Assembly: GCA_021838985.1 (NCBI GenBank)
Contig: JAKCCC010000041.1
Span: 1-9,906 of the forward strand
Source: Planctomycetota bacterium
Lineage (GTDB): Bacteria; Planctomycetota; Phycisphaerae; WQYP01
Reading direction: 5' to 3'
DNA length: 9,906 nucleotides
The notes beneath the pieces were generated by a model that saw nothing but the letters and a program-made list of their open reading frames with translations, was not told the origin of the DNA and ran no database searches. Shown piece after piece: positions 1 through 6,412 of the stretch (positions are counted from its first letter, which is position 1; the number at the start of each line of letters is the position of its first letter). Both the position numbers and the translations under genes were made by a program.

Positions 1-891
1 GGCGAACTGGGCGATGCGCACATCGGTCCGCGCGGGCACGATCACCCGGACCCGCACCCCGCGCCGCCGCGCCGCCAGTAAAGCCCCTAACACCCGGCGC
101 ACCGGGATGAAATACGCCATGGCGATGGTGACCTCGCGCCGGGCCCGGCGCAGTAATTTCCGATATACCCGCGCTGCGCGGCTGAAATTCAGGCGCGGTC
201 CGCTATCAAAAAAATGGATGGATTCGTTTTCCCCCCGTAGCTGCACGCGCCGATAGGCCCGCGGTCGGCGGGACAGATGCTGGCCTTGGGCGTGGCGCCA
301 GGAACGCTCAAAACTATCGGCAATTTCCGCTTGCTGGGGACCCTCCAGCCGCACGTGCAGATCGCGCCAGCCCACCCTGGGAGCCATTTGTTCATCCGTT
401 TGCAGGAACCGCAAATCGCGGCCATGGTCGATGATATTCATGCCGCCGAAATAGGCCCACAGGTCGTCGACCACCAGCAGTTTACGATGATCGCGGCGAT
501 TCAGGATGGTCAGGAGGGAAAAGGTACGCAAAGCTTCCCAGAAACTGTGATAGGCATGCACGCGCACTCCGGCCCGGCGCAGCGCCGCGAAGAATTCCAG
601 GCCGGTGGACTGGGATCCGACGGCATCGTAAAGCACCCGTACATCCAGCCCGTCGGCCGCGCGCCGGCGCAGGGCTTCGGCGATGGCCCGCCCGCTGGCA
701 TCGGGGGCGAAAATGTATGTTTCCAGCCAGATGCGCCGGCGGGCGGCGGCCATGTCCGCCAGCATGGCGGTAAAAAGTCGCGGCGCTTCGGTATACACGG
801 TGAGCCTATGGCCGGCCACCTCAATTTCCGGCGCCCCGGCGTCCCACGCCGCCGAAAATACCCGGGAACCCGTCGGGTGATTTATCGCCAT
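1..891 (-). CDS. Cardiolipin synthase-like phospholipase D family protein, 3' end cut by window edge
   Basis: The protein is read on the minus strand from ATG at 891 and stays open to the window edge, giving 297 codons with no stop. Residues 32-118 match the N-terminal part of the first PLD domain (LETYIF at 56-61, then a VRVLYDAVGS-type strand). Residues 135-142 form the HxKxxxxD catalytic motif (HRKLLVVD), followed by GGMN at 149-152, the usual sequence after an HKD. The second HKD motif must lie outside the window. There are no N-terminal membrane spans, which favours the soluble ClsB-type architecture over ClsA. Family enzymes join two phosphatidyl groups to make cardiolipin at the inner membrane. 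An in-frame TAG two codons upstream fixes the start; the RBS is weak (GAG six bases before ATG). It lies 99 bp downstream of the cupin gene on the same strand and is probably the third gene of the ndk transcript. Another PLD-superfamily phosphodiesterase cannot be excluded without the C-terminus. Confidence 0.88.
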   Translation of the reverse strand, partial: MAINHPTGSRVFSAAWDAGAPEIEVAGHRLTVYTEAPRLFTAMLADMAAARRRIWLETYIFAPDASGRAIAEALRRRAADGLDVRVLYDAVGSQSTGLEFFAALRRAGVRVHAYHSFWEALRTFSLLTILNRRDHRKLLVVDDLWAYFGGMNIIDHGRDLRFLQTDEQMAPRVGWRDLHVRLEGPQQAEIADSFERSWRHAQGQHLSRRPRAYRRVQLRGENESIHFFDSGPRLNFSRAARVYRKLLRRARREVTIAMAYFIPVRRVLGALLAARRRGVRVRVIVPARTDVRIAQFA

Positions 892-990
892 AGCCTACTC
901 GAGACGCCGGTTCGACATTGAACGGGCCAGGTTCGGGGCTATTTTCCCCTCCGCCCAGCCAGACCGACCGGTGGCTGCAGCCGTCGCTGT

Positions 991-1398
991 TCAGCGCTGG
1001 GCTTGTGGCTGAGCTTGCCGCTGACCGCTAATCGCCGCATGTTGACGGTTCGGTTGATGCACGTGCGCCGGCACCAGGCAGATGAACTCAAACTTTTCCG
1101 GGCCACGATTTTGGAACTGGTGTATTTCATTGGCCGGCACGTAAATCACGTCTCCGGCTTCAAGCCGCTGCTCGCCGCTGGGGCCCAGGACGGCGCCGCA
1201 CCCGGCCAGCACCAGCACCTCATGCTCGTAATCATGCTGGTGGCGCGGTGTATAGCCGGCCGGCTCCACCGTGAAACGCCGCATGGCGAAATGGGGACAA
1301 TGGTCCTGGGGCCCCAGCAGAATTTGCATGGTCACGTTACGGGCCCCCGGCACGGGGACCGGCTGGGCGGGCACTTCGCCACTATGCTTAATGATCAT
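991..1398 (-). CDS. Small single-domain cupin protein
   Basis: This is a 135-residue single-domain cupin. Cupin motif 1 is visible at residues 48-66 (G48, H53-x-H55, E58 or E60, G66) and motif 2 at 82-97 (GD at 82-83, P88, H93, N97). The usual 3-His/1-Glu metal site is therefore intact. Cupins of this size bind a divalent metal and serve as isomerases, dioxygenases or sugar/ligand sensors; the substrate cannot be told from sequence. The C-terminal 25 residues are Gln/Arg/Ala-rich and probably disordered. The start is the ATG at 1398 rather than the longer frame from 1425, because GGGAG sits seven bases upstream and because this ATG overlaps the ndk stop as ATGA (1398-1395), typical of translational coupling. 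The cardiolipin synthase-like gene follows on the same strand. Confidence 0.85.
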   Translation of the reverse strand: MIIKHSGEVPAQPVPVPGARNVTMQILLGPQDHCPHFAMRRFTVEPAGYTPRHQHDYEHEVLVLAGCGAVLGPSGEQRLEAGDVIYVPANEIHQFQNRGPEKFEFICLVPAHVHQPNRQHAAISGQRQAQPQAQR

Positions 1399-1859
1399 GG
1401 ACGCTCTCCCGGAGCATAGACCCATGGCCAGCTGGCGGCCGGAAAATCCAGCAGTTCTTCCGGTGCAAAAAAACGCGCGATTTCCGCGCGGGCCGTCGCG
1501 GGCGAATCACTGCCATGGATCAGGTTAAAACTGCTGGACAATCCGAAATCACCGCGGATGGTTCCCGGCTCCGCGTTGAATCCCGACGTCGCGCCCATCA
1601 TCTTGCGGACCGTTTCAATCACGTGATTACCCTGCAGCACCATCACCACCACCGGTCCGCTGCTGATGAATTGGATTAAACCATCGTAGAACGGTTTCCC
1701 TTCATGCATGGCGTAATGCTGACGCGCCACGGCGGAGTCCAGGCGAGTCAGCTTCAGTGCCACGATCTGCAGCCCCTTGCGCTCGAACCGCGCGATGATG
1801 GGGCCAATCAAGCCGCGCTGCACGGCGTCAGGTTTTAAAATGATCAGCGTTCGTTCCAT
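1395..1859 (-). CDS. ndk: Nucleoside diphosphate kinase
   Basis: This is a 154-residue protein, the normal length for the family, which transfers the gamma phosphate from ATP to other NDPs through a phospho-histidine. It opens with MERTLIILKPDAVQRG, the family signature containing Lys9. The active-site histidine is His115 in NLIHGSDS. The region around residues 85-104 (RKMMGATSGFNAEPGTIRGD) contains the conserved nucleotide-contacting Arg and Thr positions, and the C-terminus ends in the usual W-x-WVY. The start is the ATG at 1859; the frame could extend upstream to 1979, but that extension is not family-like and covers the divergent intergenic region. AGGA lies nine bases upstream, and a TAGGAT hexamer lies eight bases upstream, so either a Shine-Dalgarno or a leaderless start is possible. 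The TGA stop overlaps the cupin ATG. Confidence 0.97.
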   Translation of the reverse strand: MERTLIILKPDAVQRGLIGPIIARFERKGLQIVALKLTRLDSAVARQHYAMHEGKPFYDGLIQFISSGPVVVMVLQGNHVIETVRKMMGATSGFNAEPGTIRGDFGLSSSFNLIHGSDSPATARAEIARFFAPEELLDFPAASWPWVYAPGERP

Positions 1860-1867
1860 GAGCGGAT

Positions 1868-1896
1868 ATCCTACGCGGTAAGGCCGGTTCGGCCAA
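1868..1896 (-). promoter_or_regulatory. Candidate ndk promoter
   Basis: On the minus strand TTGGCC (1896-1891) is separated by exactly 17 nt from TAGGAT (1873-1868), four of six matches to the -10 consensus. The hexamer ends eight bases before the ndk ATG, so the predicted start of transcription is at or next to the start codon. Both boxes are weak, and this is a pattern match only. Confidence 0.3.
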
Positions 1897-1962
1897 GCGC
1901 CCATTCCAATGACGAAACCCTTTTCGGAAAGCGGACCGCCCATACCGAAGATCCGCGGACAG

Positions 1963-1991
1963 TTGGCGTGGCGCCGCAAATCTGGTTCAAT
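1963..1991 (+). promoter_or_regulatory. Candidate promoter of the TPR membrane protein
   Basis: TTGGCG (1963-1968), a 17-nt spacer and TTCAAT (1986-1991) precede the ATG at 2000 by eight bases. No Shine-Dalgarno is visible between them (AGACGG only). If this promoter is used, the message would begin at about the start codon. The box matches are modest (three and four of six). Confidence 0.28.
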
Positions 1992-1999
1992 AGACGGTT

Positions 2000-4288
2000 A
2001 TGACCGATTCAGCGGCGGATTTTCCAACCCCCCAAGCCGCCTCGCCCCGGACCAACGAACCGGCGCCGGGCGGCGGTCCGTGCTCACTGGCGCCCAACCG
2101 GACGGTCCACTGGGCGAAAGTTATATGGGGCACGGTGGGGCTGCTGGTGCTGGTCGCCGCGGCCTATTGGCCTTTGGGTTACGCCGGTTTTATCTGGGAC
2201 GATTCCGGTTGGCTGACCCACAACCGCTTTGTCCATCACTGGGCTGGCCTGACCACCATTTGGCTGCACCCTACGGCTTCGCCACAATATTACCCGCTGG
2301 TCTTTACGGCGTTTCTGCTGCAATACAAACTCTGGGGCGCCAACGCCCTGGCCTATCACCTGGTCAATATCGTTCTACAGGGGATTAACGGGCTGCTGCT
2401 GTGGCGGATTTTGGCCAAACTGGGGTTGAAATCCGCCTGGCTTATCGCCGCGATCTTCGCCATTCATCCCGTGCAGGTGGAAACCGTCGGCTGGGTGGTG
2501 GAGCAAAAGAGTCTGCTTTCCGCGTTATTTTATTTCGCCGCGGTCCTGGCCTGGATGCGGTTCGCGGGGCTGGACCGAGCACCGATTAATACCGCCGCGG
2601 GCGCACCGGATGCCAACCCGGTGGTTGATCCGCGATCCAGCGTCCAACCGCCGCATGAACACGTGGGGCTCCGGCGTGAGCACGGCTGGCGCTGGTACGC
2701 CCTGGCCAGCCTCTTTTACCTGTTCGCGCTGCTGGCGAAGACGGACGCCTGCACTCTTCCCGCCATTCTGCTCCTGCTGTCGTGGTGGAAGCGCGGCCGG
2801 CTGGAAGATCGGGATGTCAACCCGATGTTAGCCTGGTTTGGGCTCGGCCTGGCGATGGCCATCGTCACGGTTATTATGGAGCATACGCAGTCGGGCGCGC
2901 GGGGCGCGGTGTTCCATTTCTCCTGGATGCAACGCCTGCTGATCGCCGGGAAGGACCTGTGGTTCTACCCCTGGAAATTGATCTGGCCGCACCCCCTGCT
3001 GGAGGTTTATCCACGCTGGCGGAGCAGCGCGCTGGGAGGTCTCCACGGGCGGTTCGCCACGACGGGCTGGCAGTGGCTATTTCCCATTACCGCGTTCGCA
3101 GTGCCGGTGGCGCTGCTTTTGCTGCACCGGCGGATCGGCCGTGGACCTTTCACCGCGGTAGCCTTCTACGGTCTTACCATCTCGCCGGTGCTGGGATTTA
3201 TCTCTTTTTACACCATGCGCTACACCTTCGTGGCGGATCACTACCAGTACCTGGCCTGCATCGGCTTAATCGCACTGGTCGTCGAGGGATTCCGGTTTCT
3301 GGTTTCCGGTTGCGGGTGGGGGCCGGGCGGCGCCCACCAAAGCGGAGACCCGCCACGGCGGGAACCGGAAAACGGAAACTGGAAACGCTCCCTTGCCGTT
3401 GGGTTGGGTACGGTGATCGTGGTGGTTCTGGCGGCGCGAAGCTGGAGGCAAAGCTGGGTCTATCGACCTCCTATTCATGTGTGGACACATGTCCTGAAAT
3501 ATGACCCAACCTCCTATCCCGCCCTGGAACATGTCGGGGTATACGAATGCGACCACGGTCATCTGAAGGTAGGAATGGCCTTTTTGAATCGCTCTTTTCG
3601 CTTATCGAAGGGCGCCGATCCGATTATTGCGTCCAATCTGGGAGACATTTACTACAAAGTTGAGCACCGCTATGCCGCCGCGGTCGGGTTTTATCGCCAG
3701 GCCCTGGAAATGGATCCGGATATGATCGCCACCATTATCCGTCTGGTGAACTGCTATGAACGGCTGGGGCATTGGAATCAGGCCTTCAGCGATCTGGCCC
3801 GCGGGCTGCACGAGTTTCCCCGGTCGGCGGCGCTGCATTTCGCGTTCGGCAACGCGTTAGCGGCTCAACACGCGTACGCGGAAGCGGTTTTCCAATATCA
3901 CCAGGTTCTCCGGTATGAGCCGGACCATACCAAGGCGCTGTACAACCTGGCGCTGACCTTGGAAAAACTCGACCGGAGGGGCGAAGCCCTGCGCTACTTC
4001 GCCCGCGCCGTACGGGTTTCGCCGCAATTCGCGCTGGGGCATTTTGAATATGGCAAGTGCCTGCTGCTGCAGGGTCAGCCCGCAGCCGCGGCAAAACAGT
4101 TTCGCATCGTCATCCGCTTTTGGCCGAACCACGCCGCCCCCTATCGCGCCTTAGCCCGTGCCTTGAACACTATGGGCCGACGGACCCAGGCCGCCGCGGC
4201 CCTGGCCCGCGCAGCGCAGCTGCAAAAGCACCGCCAAAACGCCGCGGCTTCAGGTCACCGTAGCGGCTCGCCCGCGGCGACTCGGTGA
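2000..4288 (+). CDS. Multi-pass TPR membrane protein, TMTC-like GT-C glycosyltransferase candidate
   Basis: This is a 762-residue protein. Residues 1-38 form a Pro/Ala-rich cytosolic tail. About 12-13 hydrophobic spans lie between residues 41 and 480. The first loop carries WDD (66-68), the acidic pair typical of GT-C fold enzymes. HPVQVETVGWV (156-166) resembles the HPxxxExVxWV segment of TMTC-like proteins, WFYPWKLIWP (321-330) is followed by a YPRW motif (337-340), and VADHYQYLACIGL (411-423) matches another conserved block. About six TPR units follow (roughly 541-743), each with the A-x-x-Y/F and xxxP spacing. Eukaryotic TMTC proteins are O-mannosyltransferases; bacterial relatives are mostly uncharacterised, so a glycosyltransferase role is inference. 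Residues about 433-463 are a Gly/Pro/Arg-rich linker encoded by a palindromic element. The gene is transcribed alone, divergently from ndk, and converges on the URO-D gene. The start is the first ATG; no good Shine-Dalgarno is present. Confidence 0.9.
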   Translation: MTDSAADFPTPQAASPRTNEPAPGGGPCSLAPNRTVHWAKVIWGTVGLLVLVAAAYWPLGYAGFIWDDSGWLTHNRFVHHWAGLTTIWLHPTASPQYYPLVFTAFLLQYKLWGANALAYHLVNIVLQGINGLLLWRILAKLGLKSAWLIAAIFAIHPVQVETVGWVVEQKSLLSALFYFAAVLAWMRFAGLDRAPINTAAGAPDANPVVDPRSSVQPPHEHVGLRREHGWRWYALASLFYLFALLAKTDACTLPAILLLLSWWKRGRLEDRDVNPMLAWFGLGLAMAIVTVIMEHTQSGARGAVFHFSWMQRLLIAGKDLWFYPWKLIWPHPLLEVYPRWRSSALGGLHGRFATTGWQWLFPITAFAVPVALLLLHRRIGRGPFTAVAFYGLTISPVLGFISFYTMRYTFVADHYQYLACIGLIALVVEGFRFLVSGCGWGPGGAHQSGDPPRREPENGNWKRSLAVGLGTVIVVVLAARSWRQSWVYRPPIHVWTHVLKYDPTSYPALEHVGVYECDHGHLKVGMAFLNRSFRLSKGADPIIASNLGDIYYKVEHRYAAAVGFYRQALEMDPDMIATIIRLVNCYERLGHWNQAFSDLARGLHEFPRSAALHFAFGNALAAQHAYAEAVFQYHQVLRYEPDHTKALYNLALTLEKLDRRGEALRYFARAVRVSPQFALGHFEYGKCLLLQGQPAAAAKQFRIVIRFWPNHAAPYRALARALNTMGRRTQAAAALARAAQLQKHRQNAAASGHRSGSPAATR
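3292..3382. repeat. Palindromic element inside the TPR protein gene
   Basis: The left arm 3292-3311 (CCGGTTTCTGGTTTCCGGTT) is the reverse complement of the right arm 3363-3382 (AACCGGAAAACGGAAACTGG) at 17 of 20 positions. The stem can continue inward: GCGGGT (3312-3317) pairs with ACCCGC (3348-3353), and GGTGGG (3315-3320) could alternatively pair with CCCACC (3333-3338). The element stays in frame and encodes a hydrophilic linker between two membrane spans. The GGAAAC/GGTTTC-type unit repeated within each arm looks like a dispersed intergenic repeat rather than ordinary coding sequence. Confidence 0.6.
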
Positions 4289-4702
4289 CGGACCATGCTT
4301 GAGATCCAGGAGGCCTCCGCAACCACGCGGCACGGCCGCAGTCATGCTCCCCCATTCACCCCGATAGCAATCGGAATTGAACCGCCGTATTTTCATCCGG
4401 GCGCGGGGTGGCGCTGGACCAACCTACCGCCGCCGCGACCAGCCGCAGGCCGAGATGTCGCCGGATTTTGGGACGGGGACATACCCACGGGCGGCATGAC
4501 CGCCGCCGCTAATGGGGACTTGGCGCTATCGCTGCCGGTCGGCGCTCGCCAAAAAATCCGGCCACACCGCATGCCGAGGGCATTGTAGCCGCTCGTATCA
4601 TGGCCACTTCCAGATGATTGGGCATCCGTAAGCTTCTCGCGTTTCTCGCCCAACGGCTGGGCGCCTGAAAACTTGACTCAGCTTCCTAAAAATGGTCGAT
4701 TT
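4289..4702. other. Gene-less convergent spacer with small hairpins
   Basis: This stretch separates the 3' ends of the TPR protein gene and the URO-D gene. Open frames here (for example 4295-4588 plus and 4393-4653 minus) have no Shine-Dalgarno, no recognisable motif and biased low-complexity composition, so I do not call them. Small inverted repeats are present: GGCGG/CCGCC at 4490-4504, ATGCC-GAG-GGCAT at 4571-4583 and CGCCCA/TGGGCG at 4647-4663. The last could act as a bidirectional stem downstream of both genes, but no run of T follows on either strand. Two GGGGAC words lie at about 4484 and 4514. Confidence 0.5.
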
Positions 4703-5749
4703 TCACCTGCCCGCGACCGGCCGGTTTTGCCAGCTGGCGGGCACAGCGGACCGGGCATACCCAGTCAGCGCCAGAAGATTGGCTTCCGGTGTGTCGCGCG
4801 GCACTTCACAACCTGCTCCCACGATGTACCGCTCCCCGGCCTGGCGATGGCATTCGGCGATGGCGGCGCGTACGCTTGCGGGTGTGCCATTGCGTAGCAT
4901 ACGCACGGGATCGATATTGCCGAGTAAAATTTGATTCGGCCCCATCTGCTGTCGGGCCTCGTCCAACCCTGAAGGATAATCCAGGTCCACAATGTGGCAA
5001 CCCAGACGACCCATGCCGGCTAGAATCGGCCGGGTGTTGCCGCAGATATGCAGCCTTACCTTGGCACCGAGCGCCAACAATCCGTCCACCAGTTGTTTTT
5101 CAAACGGCCAGACGAATTCTTCATAAATTTCCGGGCCGACCAGCGACGCCGCCGCATCGCCGACACCGATAATATCCGCCCCCGCGGCTACCTGTTGCTC
5201 GGCAAAACGCAGCTCCATAGCCACGACAAAAGCGAATAAATCACGTACAAATGTGGGATCATCCAGAAAATCCAGCATCAGGGTATTAATGCCGCGCAGA
5301 TCGGCTGCTTCCGCGCATGGCCCCTCCACCCAGCCTTCGATTAACTTTTCACCGCCAACCTCCCGGCGGAACAACGCCATGGCAGACACGCGGTCATGCA
5401 TGCGCCCGCCGCCGAGCGGATCCGGTATTTTTAACCGCATCAGCGTGGTTTTGTCGGCCAAGAGGGCATGTTCGTCTTCAATCGCGGGGGGTTGGTCTTC
5501 AAAATAGTGGATGGAGGCGCCACAGTCCGCCGCTTCCCGGGCCGGATCAGAGATTCCCGAAACATAGTCAAAATCAAACCGACGGGCTGTGGCGATCTGC
5601 GCCGCCACCATCGTCCGGTAATCCCGTGCATAGCGGCCGTATTTTATCCCAATCTGATCCGCGGCGAACATCATGGTGATCGGCATCAAAGGCAGATGAT
5701 CCACCGGCTTACCCGCGATGAAGGCCGTTACCCGTTCATATCCATTCAT
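4703..5749 (-). CDS. URO-D/MtaA-type methylcobamide methyltransferase family protein
   Basis: This is a 348-residue URO-D fold protein (TIM barrel), counted from ATG at 5749. Counting from the GTG four codons upstream, the zinc-type motif of MtaA/CmuA corrinoid methyltransferases is visible as His238-x-Cys240 (RLHICGN) with a later Cys318 (GAGCEVPRDTP). The HemE signature near the N-terminus (MRQAGRY) is missing, so this is not the haem enzyme. Other family-like segments are GNIDP (281-285) and the N-terminal ERVTAFIAGKPVDHLP. Family members move a methyl group from a methyl-corrinoid protein to a thiol, or act as demethylases. No corrinoid protein or partner methyltransferase is encoded nearby, so the substrate is unknown. 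ATG 5749 is preferred over GTG 5761 because GGTGGGA lies at a workable distance (six bases) before the ATG. Confidence 0.88.
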   Translation of the reverse strand: MNGYERVTAFIAGKPVDHLPLMPITMMFAADQIGIKYGRYARDYRTMVAAQIATARRFDFDYVSGISDPAREAADCGASIHYFEDQPPAIEDEHALLADKTTLMRLKIPDPLGGGRMHDRVSAMALFRREVGGEKLIEGWVEGPCAEAADLRGINTLMLDFLDDPTFVRDLFAFVVAMELRFAEQQVAAGADIIGVGDAAASLVGPEIYEEFVWPFEKQLVDGLLALGAKVRLHICGNTRPILAGMGRLGCHIVDLDYPSGLDEARQQMGPNQILLGNIDPVRMLRNGTPASVRAAIAECHRQAGERYIVGAGCEVPRDTPEANLLALTGYARSAVPASWQNRPVAGR

Positions 5750-5792
5750 GGGATGTCCCACCTTCGTGTCCGGCTAGGCCTGGATCAAGGTA

Positions 5793-5821
5793 AGTATACC
5801 CCGCATACGGCGTCGTTGAAA
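5793..5821 (-). promoter_or_regulatory. Candidate promoter of the URO-D family gene
   Basis: TATACT (5798-5793, five of six matches) lies 43 bases upstream of the ATG at 5749. A weak -35 (TTTCAA, 5821-5816) precedes it with a 17-nt spacer. It would give a short untranslated leader that includes the AAGGTGGGA ribosome-binding region. Confidence 0.38.
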
Positions 5822-5930
5822 TATCCAATGCCCCCGTCACGGCCTGGGGGTGTGGCCGGAATCCGTGGGCGTAGGCGGCGCGATCCTATCCCGACCGCCC
5901 GCCGGGATGGCGTTACCGCGGCGCCAAGCG

Positions 5931-6077
5931 TTAATGGCCCACCTGATGCCAGGAGAGCATCGGTCCGCCGACAAGAAGGTAAAAAAGGTAGTAGACCAGC
6001 GGCACGACCACCAGAAGGCCACCGCCCACTATGACGACGCCCAGGAAGAACCGCTCAATCTTGCTCAGCCTTCCCAT
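5931..6077 (-). CDS. Small single-span membrane protein, unknown function
   Basis: This is a 48-residue open frame starting at ATG 6077, with a near-perfect Shine-Dalgarno (GGAGGT) seven bases upstream. That makes this start much better than the in-frame ATG at 6134. Residues 1-9 are basic and polar (MGRLSKIER). Residues about 10-36 form one long hydrophobic segment (FFLGVVIVGGG onward), and the tail contains WHQVGH. I do not recognise the family. The topology suggests a small inner-membrane peptide, perhaps a subunit or regulator of a larger membrane complex, but no partner is indicated. It lies on the same strand as the URO-D gene, with about 180 bp between them, and downstream of pdxH. The Shine-Dalgarno and clean hydrophobic profile support it as a real gene. 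Confidence 0.65.
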   Translation of the reverse strand: MGRLSKIERFFLGVVIVGGGLLVVVPLVYYLFYLLVGGPMLSWHQVGH

Positions 6078-6412
6078 ACGATTTACCTCCAGGCGAGGGA
6101 AACGGGGCGCAAGTAGCTTCACGGTCCCGTCCATTCCACCTGTGTCCCCGCTTCACTCTTCGCCCGCTCCGCGGCTCCGCGATGGACGGGCCGTTATCAC
6201 GGCGCGAACCGTACCACCGGCAACCTTGCAGCGCGGCGAGCCGCGTGGTTCGCCGCGAAGACGCCCGGAATGGCCGAAACGGTTTCCCACTTGGCGTCAC
6301 CGTCGGTCAATCCGCCAGAAGAGCGTCGGCGCGTCCTATTCCCTCCATCGCGCTTGACACGATGGCGCCGCAGGAAAACCATCCGACCCAGTCCGTTTAA
6401 TGGCTTGACGGT
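6078..6412. other. Spacer between pdxH and the small membrane protein, with a hairpin
   Basis: I see no gene in this 335-bp stretch; open frames on both strands have no ribosome-binding site or family-like sequence. It holds a strong inverted repeat, CGCGGCGA (6232-6239) and TCGCCGCG (6250-6257), an 8-bp perfect stem with a 10-nt loop, downstream of the pdxH stop. No T-run follows on the minus strand, so it is at best a 3'-end stabilising or Rho-associated structure. A TTGACA word occurs at 6354-6359 on the plus strand without a -10 partner. Confidence 0.45.

Noticed and set aside
277..921. Long plus-strand open frame opposite the cardiolipin synthase-like gene
   Set aside because: The minus strand carries the HKD motif and clear PLD-family sequence over the same bases; the plus frame has no motif or ribosome-binding site.
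898..921. Seven-codon mini-frame ending in TAG just before, and in frame with, the PLD-family start
   Set aside because: Too short and without a Shine-Dalgarno; more likely chance than a leader peptide or readthrough start.
4703..5749. Assignment as HemE uroporphyrinogen decarboxylase
   Set aside because: The N-terminal MRQAGRY-type signature is missing, while the His-x-Cys...Cys motif of the methyltransferase branch is present.
6354..6400. TTGACA as a plus-strand promoter
   Set aside because: No -10-like hexamer at 16-18 nt, and no plus-strand gene follows before pdxH on the opposite strand.
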